Assembly (NCBI GenBank): GCA_021846945.1
Contig: JAJZVZ010000039.1
Coordinates: forward strand, 1 to 33,098
Length of the DNA: 33,098 bases
Direction: 5' to 3'
Source: Acidobacteriota bacterium
Lineage (GTDB): Bacteria > Acidobacteriota > Terriglobia > Terriglobales > Acidobacteriaceae
Shown one piece after another: positions 7,492 through 16,929 of the stretch; position 1 is the stretch's first letter, and every line of letters starts with the position of its first letter. The notes below the pieces were generated by a model that was not told where the DNA came from, ran no database searches, and worked only from the letters and a program-made list of their open reading frames with translations. Made by a program: the position numbers and the translations under genes.

Positions 7492-8109
7492 CTATTTCTC
7501 GTACGAAAGTGCCTGGATCACCCCGTCCCGGACGGCCTTCCGGATACCAATGGCTCCTCCGATCATGGATTCCATTGCTGCGATGCCGAGCGCGATCGGC
7601 CACCACAAGATAAGAACATCCATGCGCAGAAACTTTGGGTAAACCAGTCCGACACCCAACCGGATCCAAAACGACAGAACAATTCCAGCCACAGCGCCCG
7701 GCACGGCGATCACGAGTGTCTCGCAGAGCAGGATCTTGAAGAAGTAGTCTGAGGATGCGCCGAGCACCCTGAGAATACCGTACTCTTGGGTCTTATCAAT
7801 CACATTGAAGTAGCGTTCAATCGCGAGGAAAAGAAATCCAATGGCGGAAGCAAAGAGCAACAGCATTGTAGTGTATAGAGTAAATCTCACTCTCACGAAG
7901 GATGGATCAGCTTGAAGGCCGTGAACGAGTCCCGCGATCGTGAGAATCATAGCGACTTCAAGGCAGATGAGAATGCTTCCTGAAAAGCCTTGTAAAGGAG
8001 CATCGCGAATCCAACTCCCGACGAGTCTCGCCGCAGAACGAAGACCGCTCCCCTGATCCGCGAATCTGAATGTCGAGTGATTTGTGCCTGCCATTGAGCC
8101 CAGATCCAA
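7492..8109 (-). pseudogene. truncated FtsX-like ABC-transporter permease
   Basis: About 200 residues with a typical FtsX C-terminal domain: membrane helix TMLLLFASAIGFLFLAIERY, then the cytoplasmic loop KTQEYGILRVLGAS that contacts the ATPase, two more helices, and a family-like end (AIGIRKAVRDGVIQALSYEK). One helix (about ILICLEVAMILTIAGLVHGL) precedes it. The large periplasmic domain of MacB/LolC-type permeases (about 200 residues) is missing between helices 1 and 2, and no ATPase gene is adjacent. The frame begins right at the groEL terminator (first start TTG 8109, ATG 8094, no Shine-Dalgarno). I read it as a deletion remnant; a genuine compact permease is the alternative. Confidence 0.5.
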
Positions 8110-8125
8110 CCGCCCTACAAGGAGT

Positions 8126-8155
8126 AAAGGCCCCCAGCCGAAGCTGGAGGCCTTT
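8126..8155 (-). terminator. intrinsic terminator of groES-groEL (identical copy of the 6159 hairpin)
   Basis: Base-for-base identical over 30 nt to 6159-6188: 13-nt arms and a UUCG loop on the minus strand. It lies 77 nt after the groEL stop codon and is the only strong hairpin there. The T-tract after it is short (TTT then ACTCCTTG). Confidence 0.7.
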
Positions 8156-8206
8156 ATCGTGAAGCTACCTGGAATTCGGAATCAGCCGATCAAGGAACCA
8201 GTTCAT

Positions 8207-8231
8207 TGATCCCTGATCCCTGTTCCCTGCC
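8207..8231. repeat. heptanucleotide tandem repeat directly after groEL
   Basis: TGATCCC, TGATCCC, TGTTCCC in tandem, then a fourth degenerate unit TGCCTTA that runs into the groEL stop codon (8232-8234 on the minus strand). Confidence 0.6.
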
Positions 8232-9941
<1,710 letters not shown>

Positions 9942-10056
9942 TCAGTGAACAGTGATCAAAGATCATGGATCAGTGTTCAGATGTTGCCGAGGCGGTTGCG
10001 TTTCGCGGGGGATCAGGAATCAATGTTCAGTGACGCCAGGATTTTCGCTCCAACCC

Positions 10057-10084
10057 ACTGACCACGATTCACTGACCACTGAAA
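10057..10084. repeat. heptanucleotide micro-repeat directly after groES
   Basis: Four 7-mers in phase: ACTGACC, ACGATTC, ACTGACC, ACTGAAA, ending one base before the groES stop codon (10086-10088). The rest of the groES-groEL spacer (about 9935-10035) is also littered with near-copies of GATCA and GTTCAGTG. Confidence 0.55.
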
Positions 10085-10085
10085 G

Positions 10086-10397
10086 CTACTTCCTGATAAT
10101 GCCGAGAACCTCTTCCTCGCGCATGATCAGGTACTCTTCACCGTCGATCTTGATCTCGGTGCCGGAGTACTTGCCGAAGAGCACGCGGTCGCCGGCCTTG
10201 ACGTCAAGCGGGAAGACCTTGCCTTCGTCGTTGGACTTGCCCTTGCCAACTGAGATGACTTCGCCCTCCTGGGGCTTCTCCTTGGCACTGTCGGGAATGA
10301 TGATGCCGCCGCGGATGGTTTCGGTCTCTTCCAGACGGCGGACAAGGATGCGGTCATGGAGCGGGATAAAGGTGGTCGCTACAGATGTTGCTGCCAT
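10086..10397 (-). CDS. groES: co-chaperonin GroES (10 kDa)
   Basis: 103 residues, usual length plus a short N-terminal extension (MAATSVATT). GroES caps the GroEL ring. Family landmarks: [15 protein letters not shown], the mobile loop [28 protein letters not shown] that contacts GroEL through the III triplet, and [34 protein letters not shown] at the end. AAGGAG lies about 11 nt before the ATG. First gene of groES-groEL; the CIRCE operator at 10533-10559 indicates HrcA control. Confidence 0.98.
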   Translation of the reverse strand: MAATSVATTFIPLHDRILVRRLEETETIRGGIIIPDSAKEKPQEGEVISVGKGKSNDEGKVFPLDVKAGDRVLFGKYSGTEIKIDGEEYLIMREEEVLGIIRK

Positions 10398-10532
10398 TGC
10401 TTCGCTTCTCCTTCGCGCGCGGACAGGTTGGACCTCGCCCGCGGGATTTGAGTGGATTTGTTTCGAAGATCGCGGATGGCGACCCGCCGAAGCGGGCGGC
10501 GGCCCCGATCAAGCAACTCCGCCGGCGGAGTG

Positions 10533-10559
10533 CTAGCACTCTCGCCTTCCAATTGCTAA
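10533..10559 (-). promoter_or_regulatory. CIRCE operator (HrcA site) upstream of groES
   Basis: On the minus strand the sequence reads TTAGCAATT, nine bases, GAGTGCTAG. The CIRCE consensus is TTAGCACTC-N9-GAGTGCTAA, so the arms match 7/9 and 8/9 with exact spacing. The right arm is part of a further perfect palindrome, GAGTGCTAGCACTC (10528-10541). HrcA binds CIRCE and represses groESL at low temperature; no hrcA gene is in the window. Confidence 0.88.
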
Positions 10560-10708
10560 CAATAGGGAAGTTTAACTGAATTTGTCAAGGGGGTTCAGTT
10601 AAATATGAGTGTATTACACTCATTATTTCTTCTTCGTCGTTATAATAGCCGTGCGGACAGGTGATCTTCCAGCGCAGTCGCATTTCAAGATATGGGAAGA
10701 TTCTGCCC

Positions 10709-10870
10709 TGAAAGGGCACGACTTTGGCCATGCCGAGGAAAGCGAGAGAGAAAGCTTCGGGGTTTCAGCCCTTGAGGGACGGTCTTATCGGAAGCAAAAT
10801 TCACCTCAGGAGCTAAAGCCCATCGAATTTTTGTCGATTCCGGCGGCACAGCTAAAACTGTGCCCTTTCA
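10709..10870. repeat. 162-bp element with 11-bp terminal inverted repeats, likely dispersed acidobacterial repeat
   Basis: Ends in perfect inverted repeats TGAAAGGGCAC (10709-10719) and GTGCCCTTTCA (10860-10870). The right end folds as GGCACAG-CTAAAA-CTGTGCC (10845-10864); the left end carries a degenerate version of the same hairpin. The interior has small dyads such as GGG-GTTTCA-GCCC. It resembles the widespread acidobacterial repeats built from GGCACGGCTAAAGCCGTGCC-like units. An open frame at 10609-10920 across it is not a gene. The rest of 10398-10961 holds only the CIRCE site and an AT-rich stretch (10560-10650). Confidence 0.7.
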
Positions 10871-10961
10871 AAGCCGCTGCCATTTATCGTTCCAAATCCA
10901 AATGCGATTGCCCTGGGTAATCCGCTTACAGGTTGCCTCAGCCAGAGTCAAAATGATTACA

Positions 10962-11549
10962 ATGAAATTCATGTTTCAGCACTCTTTCCTGCGCGTCAGC
11001 GTGTTTGTGGCCGGGTTGAGCCTGGCCGCGAGTCTGTTTGCTACGGACGCCTTTGCCCACCAGAGGCGTGGCCGCAAATATAAGGCTCCGCCTGCAACAT
11101 CGCGGATTGTAATCACGGTGCTGCGTTTTGCCGACTGCAAGCCCGTCAAGAATGCCGCTGTCGTCTTTCACGTCATGTCAGGCGAGAAGGACAAGGGCTA
11201 CATGGAGCTGAAAACCAATGAGGACGGCAAGGCGGTCATTACCGTTCTGCCCATCGGCGACGTGATGCGGCTCCAGGTGATCTCCCGGGATTATCAGACC
11301 TACGGCCAGGACTACCCCGTAACCAAGCCTGAGATGGCGCTTCAGATCGAGTTGAAACGGCCGGGCCAGCAATACTCGATTTATGAGAACCACGGTCAGG
11401 GGGAGAAAGACGGGGGGCGCTGCAACGTAGACCAGGCAGAACAACCTTCCAAGGACACGACCCAAGGCGACAGCAAACCGCAGTCGGGCGGGGCGAATCA
11501 GTCCGATGCAAAGGCTGATTCCAATGCGCCTTCATCGCCGCAGAAGTAG
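10962..11549 (+). CDS. secreted protein with a carboxypeptidase-regulatory-like (Ig-fold) domain
   Basis: 195 residues. Signal peptide MKFMFQHSFLRVSVFVAGLSLAASLFATDAFA with an AFA-H cleavage site. Residues about 45-140 form a beta-rich domain (RIVITVLRFADCKPVKNAAVVFHVM...MELKTNEDGKAVITVLPIGDVMRLQVISRDYQTYGQDY) with the pattern of carboxypeptidase regulatory-like domains: a variable insert followed by TNEDGKAVI and a final YQTYG strand. The last 45 residues are a low-complexity Gln/Ser/Asp/Lys tail. Three ATGs (10953, 10962, 10971) fit; none has a Shine-Dalgarno, and TACAAT at 10958-10963 lies 7 nt before the third, so a leaderless start at 10971 is possible. Role unknown; such domains usually mediate adhesion or folding at the cell surface. 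Confidence 0.68.
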   Translation: MKFMFQHSFLRVSVFVAGLSLAASLFATDAFAHQRRGRKYKAPPATSRIVITVLRFADCKPVKNAAVVFHVMSGEKDKGYMELKTNEDGKAVITVLPIGDVMRLQVISRDYQTYGQDYPVTKPEMALQIELKRPGQQYSIYENHGQGEKDGGRCNVDQAEQPSKDTTQGDSKPQSGGANQSDAKADSNAPSSPQK

Positions 11550-11615
11550 AGCCGATCTGACGCGGCTAGATCAGCGCCACACATCTTGTCTCCCGCAATT
11601 GTTTCTTGAACCGCT

Positions 11616-12353
11616 ATGTCAACCCAACTGCTGAGCGGAAAATCGGCGCTGGTCACGGGGGGTGCGCGGCGCATCGGCCGCGCGCTTGCGCTGGCTTTGG
11701 GCGCGGCGGGCGCGGACGTGGCCATCACCTACCGGACCTCAGACAGCGAGGCTGCGCAGACCGCCGGCGAGATTGAGGTGCTGGGACGGCAGGCTTTGGC
11801 CCTGGAATGCGATGTGCGTTCGGAGACCTCGGTACGCCGGGCCGTCGAGGCCACGCTCGCGAAATTCCGGCGGCTTGATGTGCTGGTGAACAACGCCGCC
11901 ATCTTTGAGACCGTGCCCCTGGAAAGCATCACTCTCGATCAGTGGGACGCAGTCTTTCAAACCAACACGCGCGGCCCATTTCTGGTGGCGCGCGAGGCGC
12001 TGCCGCATCTGCGAGCCACGAACGGAAGGATTATCAACATAGGCTCGCTCGGAGGAATACAGCCCTGGGCCAACCATGCGCACTATTGCAGTTCGAAGGC
12101 GGCTTTGCACATGCTGACGGCCACCATGGCCAAAGCATTTGCTCCGCAGGTGAGCGTGAACTGCGTGGCCCCCGGCTGGATTGAGTTGGATCAAAGCCTT
12201 GGAAAAGCCGCTGCCCGCTTCGCGGCCAAAACACCGATGCAGCGGAATGGAACGGCCGAGGACGTTGCCCAGGCCGTGCTCTTTTTCGCCACCTCCCCGG
12301 CGTTTATTACCGGCCAGGTGATGGCAGTCGACGGCGGGTTGGGACTTACTTAG
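11616..12353 (+). CDS. short-chain dehydrogenase/reductase (FabG- or pteridine-reductase-like)
   Basis: 245 residues, a classical NAD(P)-dependent SDR. The cofactor motif TGGARRIG (14-21) carries two arginines after the glycines, as in NADPH-using pteridine reductases (FolM/PTR1) and some FabG relatives. NNAA follows in the central strand; the catalytic set is S144 (NIGS), Y157 and K161 (YCSSK); GPFLVAREALPHL and CVAPGWIE complete the fold, and the end GQVMAVDGGLGLT is typical. It is a lone gene converging with cpsB (24-bp gap). The substrate cannot be determined; ketoacyl-ACP or dihydropterin reduction are the likeliest. No Shine-Dalgarno is evident before ATG 11616. Confidence 0.85.
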   Translation: MSTQLLSGKSALVTGGARRIGRALALALGAAGADVAITYRTSDSEAAQTAGEIEVLGRQALALECDVRSETSVRRAVEATLAKFRRLDVLVNNAAIFETVPLESITLDQWDAVFQTNTRGPFLVAREALPHLRATNGRIINIGSLGGIQPWANHAHYCSSKAALHMLTATMAKAFAPQVSVNCVAPGWIELDQSLGKAAARFAAKTPMQRNGTAEDVAQAVLFFATSPAFITGQVMAVDGGLGLT

Positions 12354-12377
12354 AACGGCCCGACAGACGCAGTTGAT

Positions 12378-13250
12378 TTACCGCGAAAACAACCGGCTCC
12401 AAAAGCCTTTTCGGGTCTCGGAACCCTCCTCGCTGCCATTGTCGGAGCGCGACTTGCCCACACTTTGCTTTAAGGAACCATGGCGCTTTGCATTGAACTT
12501 GAGCGGCCGTTCGTCCCAGAGCCCTTCCGGCTCAGGCTGCGGCGGCAGCGGCACACCATCCACGGCTGCTTTCGGATTGATCAGACAAAGGCGTTGCGCT
12601 GTTTCCAGGCCGACCCGGTTCGCCACGTAATCATGGCCCTTCTTTAGATGGGGCGGCCGCCACTCCGGATGATGCGCATCGGTAGCGAGAAAGTGGATCC
12701 AGTTGCGATCGAGCAGTTCGTTGGCGAGCGCCTCGGCGGTTTTGCCAAAGCGTCCGTAGAGAGCGCTGGCCGTGACCTGAATCAGGCAGCCGCTGCGCAC
12801 CCATTCAGCGATTAACTCGGGTTGCGCGTGTACGGCCGGATAACGCTCCGGATGGGTGACAATCAGCGTGTAACCGGCTGACTGCAGCCTGAAAATGGCG
12901 TCCTCCATTCCAGGAGGAATCGAGTAATTGGCAAACTCGATCAGCAGGTACCCCTTGCCATCGATCGAATAGCGCAGAGGATTGGCGGTTGCCTCCGCGA
13001 TGTTCTCGACGCTCATGTGGAAGTCGCAGGCCAGGCTCAGTTCCATGACCCCACTGAGTTGGCTGCGCAGTTCGGCAAGGCGCTCCGCGACCAATTCAGC
13101 TTGATAGGGATACTGATAGCTGGCGTGCGGTGTGCAGACGATGCGGGTTACGCCTTCGATCGCAGCTTCCTGCGCCATGGCCAGTGAGGTTTCGAGATCG
13201 GGTGCGCCGTCGTCTACGCCGTAAATCAAGTGCTGATGAATATCAATCAT
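12378..13250 (-). CDS. CpsB/YwqE-type tyrosine-protein phosphatase (PHP fold)
   Basis: 290 residues. Manganese-dependent PHP phosphatases of this family dephosphorylate bacterial tyrosine kinases that control capsule and exopolysaccharide export. Metal-binding motifs: [14 protein letters not shown] (3-16, where most relatives have HSH for HQH), [30 protein letters not shown] and [12 protein letters not shown]. The first 240 residues match the family; the last 50 (Pro-rich, then [21 protein letters not shown]...GFWSRLFSR) are a charged tail not needed for catalysis. No polysaccharide or kinase gene is nearby, so the partner is elsewhere. Start ATG 13250 puts the metal motif at the usual position; the micro-repeat at 13255-13289 sits directly before it. 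Confidence 0.86.
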   Translation of the reverse strand: MIDIHQHLIYGVDDGAPDLETSLAMAQEAAIEGVTRIVCTPHASYQYPYQAELVAERLAELRSQLSGVMELSLACDFHMSVENIAEATANPLRYSIDGKGYLLIEFANYSIPPGMEDAIFRLQSAGYTLIVTHPERYPAVHAQPELIAEWVRSGCLIQVTASALYGRFGKTAEALANELLDRNWIHFLATDAHHPEWRPPHLKKGHDYVANRVGLETAQRLCLINPKAAVDGVPLPPQPEPEGLWDERPLKFNAKRHGSLKQSVGKSRSDNGSEEGSETRKGFWSRLFSR

Positions 13251-13254
13251 CGTT

Positions 13255-13289
13255 TAGCCGCTAGCTACTTGCTATGAGCTTCCAGCCCT
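13255..13289. repeat. heptanucleotide micro-repeat before cpsB
   Basis: Five 7-mers in phase: TAGCCGC, TAGCTAC, TTGCTAT, GAGCTTC, CAGCCCT, degenerate on an xAGCTxC theme. It begins 5 nt before the cpsB start codon, taking the place of a ribosome-binding site. Confidence 0.4.
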
Positions 13290-13381
13290 TGCACGCTTGA
13301 ACCAACAAAATGATTCGTCCATGAAAAACCTGAAGCCAGCAAATGGGAGGCCCCCAGATACGTCTTCCTTACCGAGGGCGC

Positions 13382-14077
13382 TCAATGCGCTGCCAAAGCA
13401 GAAATCATGGATGCAAAGATCTTCCATCCGTCCGCCGATCCCAGCAGATCCTCGCTGGAGCGATCCGGATGAGGCATCATACCCAGGACATTGCGCTTCT
13501 CGTTGAGAATGCCCGCGATGTTGCTGAGAGAGCCGTTGGGGTTCGCCTCCGGCGTGATCTCGCCTGCGGGCGTCGAATAGCGGAAGACGATTCGGTCCTC
13601 GGCTTCAAGGCGGCGCAGTTCCTCGGCCGAGCAGAAGTAGTTCCCTTCCATGTGGCCGATGGGTATCTGCAGCACTTCGCCCTTGCGAAGCTGGTTGGTG
13701 AAGGGGCTGTCAGCGGTTTCCGTGCGCAGATGCACCTGCTTGCAGATGTACTTCAATCCGGCGTTGCGCATGAGCGCACCGGGAAGCAGACCGGCTTCGG
13801 TGAGAATCTGGAAGCCGTTGCAGATACCCAAAACAAGGCCGCCGCCCTCGGCAAAGCGCTTGACCGCTTGCATCACCGGCGAGAAGCGCGCGATGGCGCC
13901 GGTGCGCAGGTAATCGCCGTAGGCAAAGCCGCCGGGAACCAGGACGGCATCAACGCCGTCGAGCTTCTCTTCGTCGTGCCAGAGAAAGGTAACAGGCTGG
14001 TGCGCAACCTCGGCGATCACGTTATACGTGTCGTGGTCACAGTTGGAACCGGGAAAGACCAGAACCCCGAATTTCAT
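13382..14077 (-). CDS. purQ: phosphoribosylformylglycinamidine synthase, glutaminase subunit
   Basis: 231 residues. PurQ hydrolyses glutamine and passes ammonia to PurL, with PurS, to make FGAM in purine synthesis. Class I amidotransferase features: [16 protein letters not shown] at the N-terminus, [12 protein letters not shown], nucleophile C86 in GICNGFQIL, and H203 in [14 protein letters not shown]. The third triad residue is usually Glu in PHPER; here it is Asp (D205), a conservative change. purL and purS are not in the window. Start ATG 14077 is the standard N-terminus; upstream is TACCCT 6 nt before the ATG and only a weak AAGAG. Confidence 0.95.
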   Translation of the reverse strand: MKFGVLVFPGSNCDHDTYNVIAEVAHQPVTFLWHDEEKLDGVDAVLVPGGFAYGDYLRTGAIARFSPVMQAVKRFAEGGGLVLGICNGFQILTEAGLLPGALMRNAGLKYICKQVHLRTETADSPFTNQLRKGEVLQIPIGHMEGNYFCSAEELRRLEAEDRIVFRYSTPAGEITPEANPNGSLSNIAGILNEKRNVLGMMPHPDRSSEDLLGSADGWKIFASMISALAAH

Positions 14078-14216
14078 ACTCTTAGGGTATCAGTTTCGCC
14101 TCCCTCGCATTAGCGGAAGAGAGCCATCAAGACTGATTCCGGATCATCACTGATACGCCTGAACTGCTCCAATTCGCCTCCGTGCAAGCCATCAATCCGT
14201 ACAATGCAGATGGGCG

Positions 14217-15353
14217 ATGCGTATCCTCTCAGACTTTGCGGAAATCCGCAGGACTCAAACGCGGAATTGGGCTCTTCTAACGATCTTCGCGACGAGCGTG
14301 GTTCCCGTGTGCGCGGCTCAACGATCAACCGTACAGCAGTTGCAGCAGTTTCTCGTTCAGCAGCAGGCGGCCCATCGCAGCGACGGGGAGATAGCGCGAG
14401 AACTCGGCTCGGTGCATCTGACTGAGCGGCTGGCCCAGCCCGATCTTGACCGGATCAGGGAGGAGATCAAGCCCGGCGCGCAGACTGCGGCGGCGCTCGA
14501 TCTGCTGGCCGATCTGTCGGCGTTTCTTGCTTCTCCAGCCAGCGAGCTGCCTCACAAAGATCCGCCGGAATCCGCGGAACAACGGGAAATTCTTAAGGCG
14601 GCAGATCAATTTGTGAATAGCACGCTGCAGCGCCTGCCCGATTTTCTGGCGACCCGCACCACTAGAAGCTTCGAGGACATCCCGGTCTTGATGCGGCGCC
14701 ATACTTTTCAAAGTGGCCTGCACGCGGCGGATACGCATACAAGCGGAGTCGCTTACCGTGCCGGGCATGAAATCGCAAACAGCGCGACGGCGGACGCGGG
14801 CGCGAACGCCTCGGAGGGACAATTTTCACTCGGCCTGACTTCCACCGGCGAGTTTGGCCCGGACCTGGCGACGATCATGAAGGACTCCGCCAACGGCACG
14901 ATCACCTGGAGTCACTGGGAACAAACGTCCGAAGGGCTTGCAGCCGTATTTCGGTACAGCGTGCCGAAGCAGGCTTCCCATTACGAGGTGGACCTTTGCT
15001 GCGTATGGATGACCGCTGCGAACAGCGTCGTCTCCTACCGCGGGAAGCCCGCGTATCACGGGTTTCTGTGGATCAACCCTTTCACGGGAGCCATCGTGCG
15101 CGTGACCCTGGAGGCACAATTCAAGGACTTCGACATACCTCCACGCTATGGCCTCATGGTGAAGTATGGCAAAGTCGATATCGGCGGGAGTAGCTTCATC
15201 TGCCCGGTGCGAAGCGTGGTCATCACACAGATCGACACGCCCGCCAATGGCCACACCTGGATGAACTTCTACCTGAACGAGGTAAAGTTCACCGGCTATC
15301 ACAAATTCGGCTCAACCGTGCGGATCCTTCCAACTGCGCCCGCGAAGCAGTGA
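14217..15353 (+). CDS. secreted protein of an acidobacteria-typical family, function unknown
   Basis: 378 residues. An N-terminal hydrophobic stretch (NWALLTIFATSVVPVCAA) after a charged start is a likely signal peptide. Residues 35-145 are predicted helical (VQQLQQFLVQQQ...LADLSAFLASPAS), and 145-378 form a beta-rich domain with SLGLTSTGEFGPDLATIMKD, ITWSHWEQ..EGLAAVFRYSVP, SHYEVDLCCVW, PAYHGFLWINPFTGAIVRVT and GLMVKYGKVDIGGSSFICPVRSVV. I recognise this combination (FGP, WSxWE, AVFRYxVP, SHYxVxxCC, YHGxxxIxPxTGxIxR, VxYGxVxIGGxxxxCPVxSV) from many paralogs in acidobacterial genomes, none with a known role. The paired Cys and the later Cys could form a disulfide. No Shine-Dalgarno; TACAAT lies 11 nt before ATG 14217. 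It is a lone gene converging with cysG. Confidence 0.72.
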   Translation: MRILSDFAEIRRTQTRNWALLTIFATSVVPVCAAQRSTVQQLQQFLVQQQAAHRSDGEIARELGSVHLTERLAQPDLDRIREEIKPGAQTAAALDLLADLSAFLASPASELPHKDPPESAEQREILKAADQFVNSTLQRLPDFLATRTTRSFEDIPVLMRRHTFQSGLHAADTHTSGVAYRAGHEIANSATADAGANASEGQFSLGLTSTGEFGPDLATIMKDSANGTITWSHWEQTSEGLAAVFRYSVPKQASHYEVDLCCVWMTAANSVVSYRGKPAYHGFLWINPFTGAIVRVTLEAQFKDFDIPPRYGLMVKYGKVDIGGSSFICPVRSVVITQIDTPANGHTWMNFYLNEVKFTGYHKFGSTVRILPTAPAKQ

Positions 15354-15423
15354 ACGTCCTCGCTCAGACCACCAGCCGGAGCATGAGACTAAATCTTGCT
15401 TGATTTGCAGGGCATGCGTCATA

Positions 15424-16890
15424 TCAGCTCGCCGTCTTGCCGGAAGAAACGGATCTCCCTGCGAATTCCGCAGCATTTGCTGACAACGCGCTCTGCACAG
15501 CGGTTTCAGTCAGTGCCCAGCCGGCGATAAGCAGGCTAGGCGCGGGCGCGGCTTCGGCATCGCCCAGAGCGCCGAGCGTGGTGCGGAATACCTGCTGGTC
15601 AGGCTGCGCGGCGCGGGCAACAATGGCGCAGGGAAGATTGGGCGGCAGGCCCTGTTCGAGCCACTCCCTAGCCAACAGCGCCAGATCGCGACCGGGCATG
15701 TAGACGACGCGGGTGGCGTCCTCAAGCGCAGGCACGGGCGCGCGGTTATGCGACTGCGCATGATGGCCGGTAGAGACGATCAGGTTAGAGGCGCAGTCGC
15801 GGCTGGTAAGCGAGCAGCCAATGGCCGCCGCTGCGGCAAAAGCCGCGGAGACGCCGGGCACGACTTCAAACAGAACGCCAGCTTCAGTGAGCGCGGCCAT
15901 CTCTTCGGCGGCGCGGCCAAAGAGCAGCGGATCGCCACTCTTGAGGCGTACTACCCTGCGGCCGGCACGCGCATGCTGAATCATGAGGGCGTTGATCTCA
16001 TCCTGGGTAATGCTTTTAACGCCGCAGCGCTTGCCGACGCTGATCACTTCCCCGGCTTGCGGGGCCAGATCGATGACAGCTTGCGGAACAAGATCGTCGT
16101 GCAGGAGAACATCGGCGGACTGAATCAGGCGCGTGGCTTTGACGGTCAGGAGGTCAGGATCGCCGGGGCCTGCGCCGACGAGATAAACGTGGCCCGGGGC
16201 GGCGGGCATCCCGACCGCAGATCCTTCGACTCTCTTTGTTCGTTGCTGCGAACTCCGGTTGCTCGGGATAGCTGGTGTGGGGTTTGAAGCCAGAGCCATC
16301 TGGCGCGTGGGGCAATGTTCCGATGCGCAGAGCTGGCGCTGCGCCAGCTGGTGCAGCAGCAGTTTGCGCTCCTCGCCTCGGGGATGTGTGGCCAGAACCT
16401 CGCGGCGCAGCTTGCCGAGTTCATCAAGCCATGGGCCGAGATCAGCGGGCAGTTGCTCATCGATCTCGCGGCGAAGACGCTGCGCGAGCGCAGGGCTTTC
16501 GCCGGCCGTGGAGATGGCGATCTGGAGATTGCCGCGACTGACGACCGAGCCGAAGAAGAAATCACAGCTCGGGATGTCGTCCACGCTGTTGCACAGGATG
16601 TTGCGCGCGACGGCTTCCCGGTAGACCTCGGCATTGACCGCGGGGTCGCCGGTCGCAGCGATCACCACGAAGTTGCCGTCGAGGTCGGCAGGCTGGAAGT
16701 GGCGCTCGATCCATTCGAACTTGCCCTCGGCGGCCAGTTGGCGAATTTCAGGCCGCGCCTCGGGAGCGACGACGCGAAGGCGCAGCCCGGTCTTAAGCAG
16801 GCTGCCGATCTTGTCGAGCGCGACTGCGCCTGCGCCGACGAGCAGGCCCGGGCGGCCATCGAGGTTGAGAAAGATTGGCAGAAGACTCAT
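15424..16890 (-). CDS. cysG: sirohaem synthase, dehydrogenase/ferrochelatase fused to uroporphyrinogen-III methyltransferase
   Basis: 488 residues. CysG turns uroporphyrinogen III into sirohaem: methylation at C2 and C7 (SUMT domain), NAD-dependent oxidation and iron insertion (CysG-A domain). Domains: 1-200 with the Rossmann motif VGAGAVALDKIG (17-28), NSVDDIPSCDFFFGSVV and ISTAGESPALAQRLR; a linker of about 35 residues; then SUMT with VYLVGAGPGDPDLLTVKA, DVLLHDDLV, RLKSGDPLLFGRAAEE and VVPGVSAAFAAAA. The fusion order is that of enteric CysG. It lies 32 nt after the reductase on the same strand and is probably co-transcribed, supplying the reductase cofactor. Start ATG 16890; no strong Shine-Dalgarno because the spacer is made of heptad repeats. 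Confidence 0.93.
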   Translation of the reverse strand: MSLLPIFLNLDGRPGLLVGAGAVALDKIGSLLKTGLRLRVVAPEARPEIRQLAAEGKFEWIERHFQPADLDGNFVVIAATGDPAVNAEVYREAVARNILCNSVDDIPSCDFFFGSVVSRGNLQIAISTAGESPALAQRLRREIDEQLPADLGPWLDELGKLRREVLATHPRGEERKLLLHQLAQRQLCASEHCPTRQMALASNPTPAIPSNRSSQQRTKRVEGSAVGMPAAPGHVYLVGAGPGDPDLLTVKATRLIQSADVLLHDDLVPQAVIDLAPQAGEVISVGKRCGVKSITQDEINALMIQHARAGRRVVRLKSGDPLLFGRAAEEMAALTEAGVLFEVVPGVSAAFAAAAAIGCSLTSRDCASNLIVSTGHHAQSHNRAPVPALEDATRVVYMPGRDLALLAREWLEQGLPPNLPCAIVARAAQPDQQVFRTTLGALGDAEAAPAPSLLIAGWALTETAVQSALSANAAEFAGRSVSSGKTAS

Positions 16891-16901
16891 GGGATCAGTA
16901 C

Positions 16902-16929
16902 TCAGTTGTCAGTTTTCAGTTGTCAGTCG
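16902..16929. repeat. heptanucleotide tandem repeat overlapping the end of the reductase gene
   Basis: Four 7-mers in phase: TCAGTTG, TCAGTTT, TCAGTTG, TCAGTCG. Read on the minus strand the last unit supplies the reductase stop codon TGA (16923-16925) and the tract fills most of the reductase-cysG spacer. Confidence 0.65.

Noticed and set aside
10609..10920. 103-codon open frame after the groES promoter
   Set aside because: It lies across the 162-bp repeat element, and acidobacterial repeats often give such spurious frames; no start signal.
13346..13357. GGAGGCCCCCAG as a third copy of the terminator hairpin
   Set aside because: Only about 10 bases match and there is no second arm.
16902..16929. 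Short tandem repeats as a CRISPR or plasmid iteron array
   Set aside because: Units are only 7 nt with no spacers, overlap a stop codon and occur at several gene ends.
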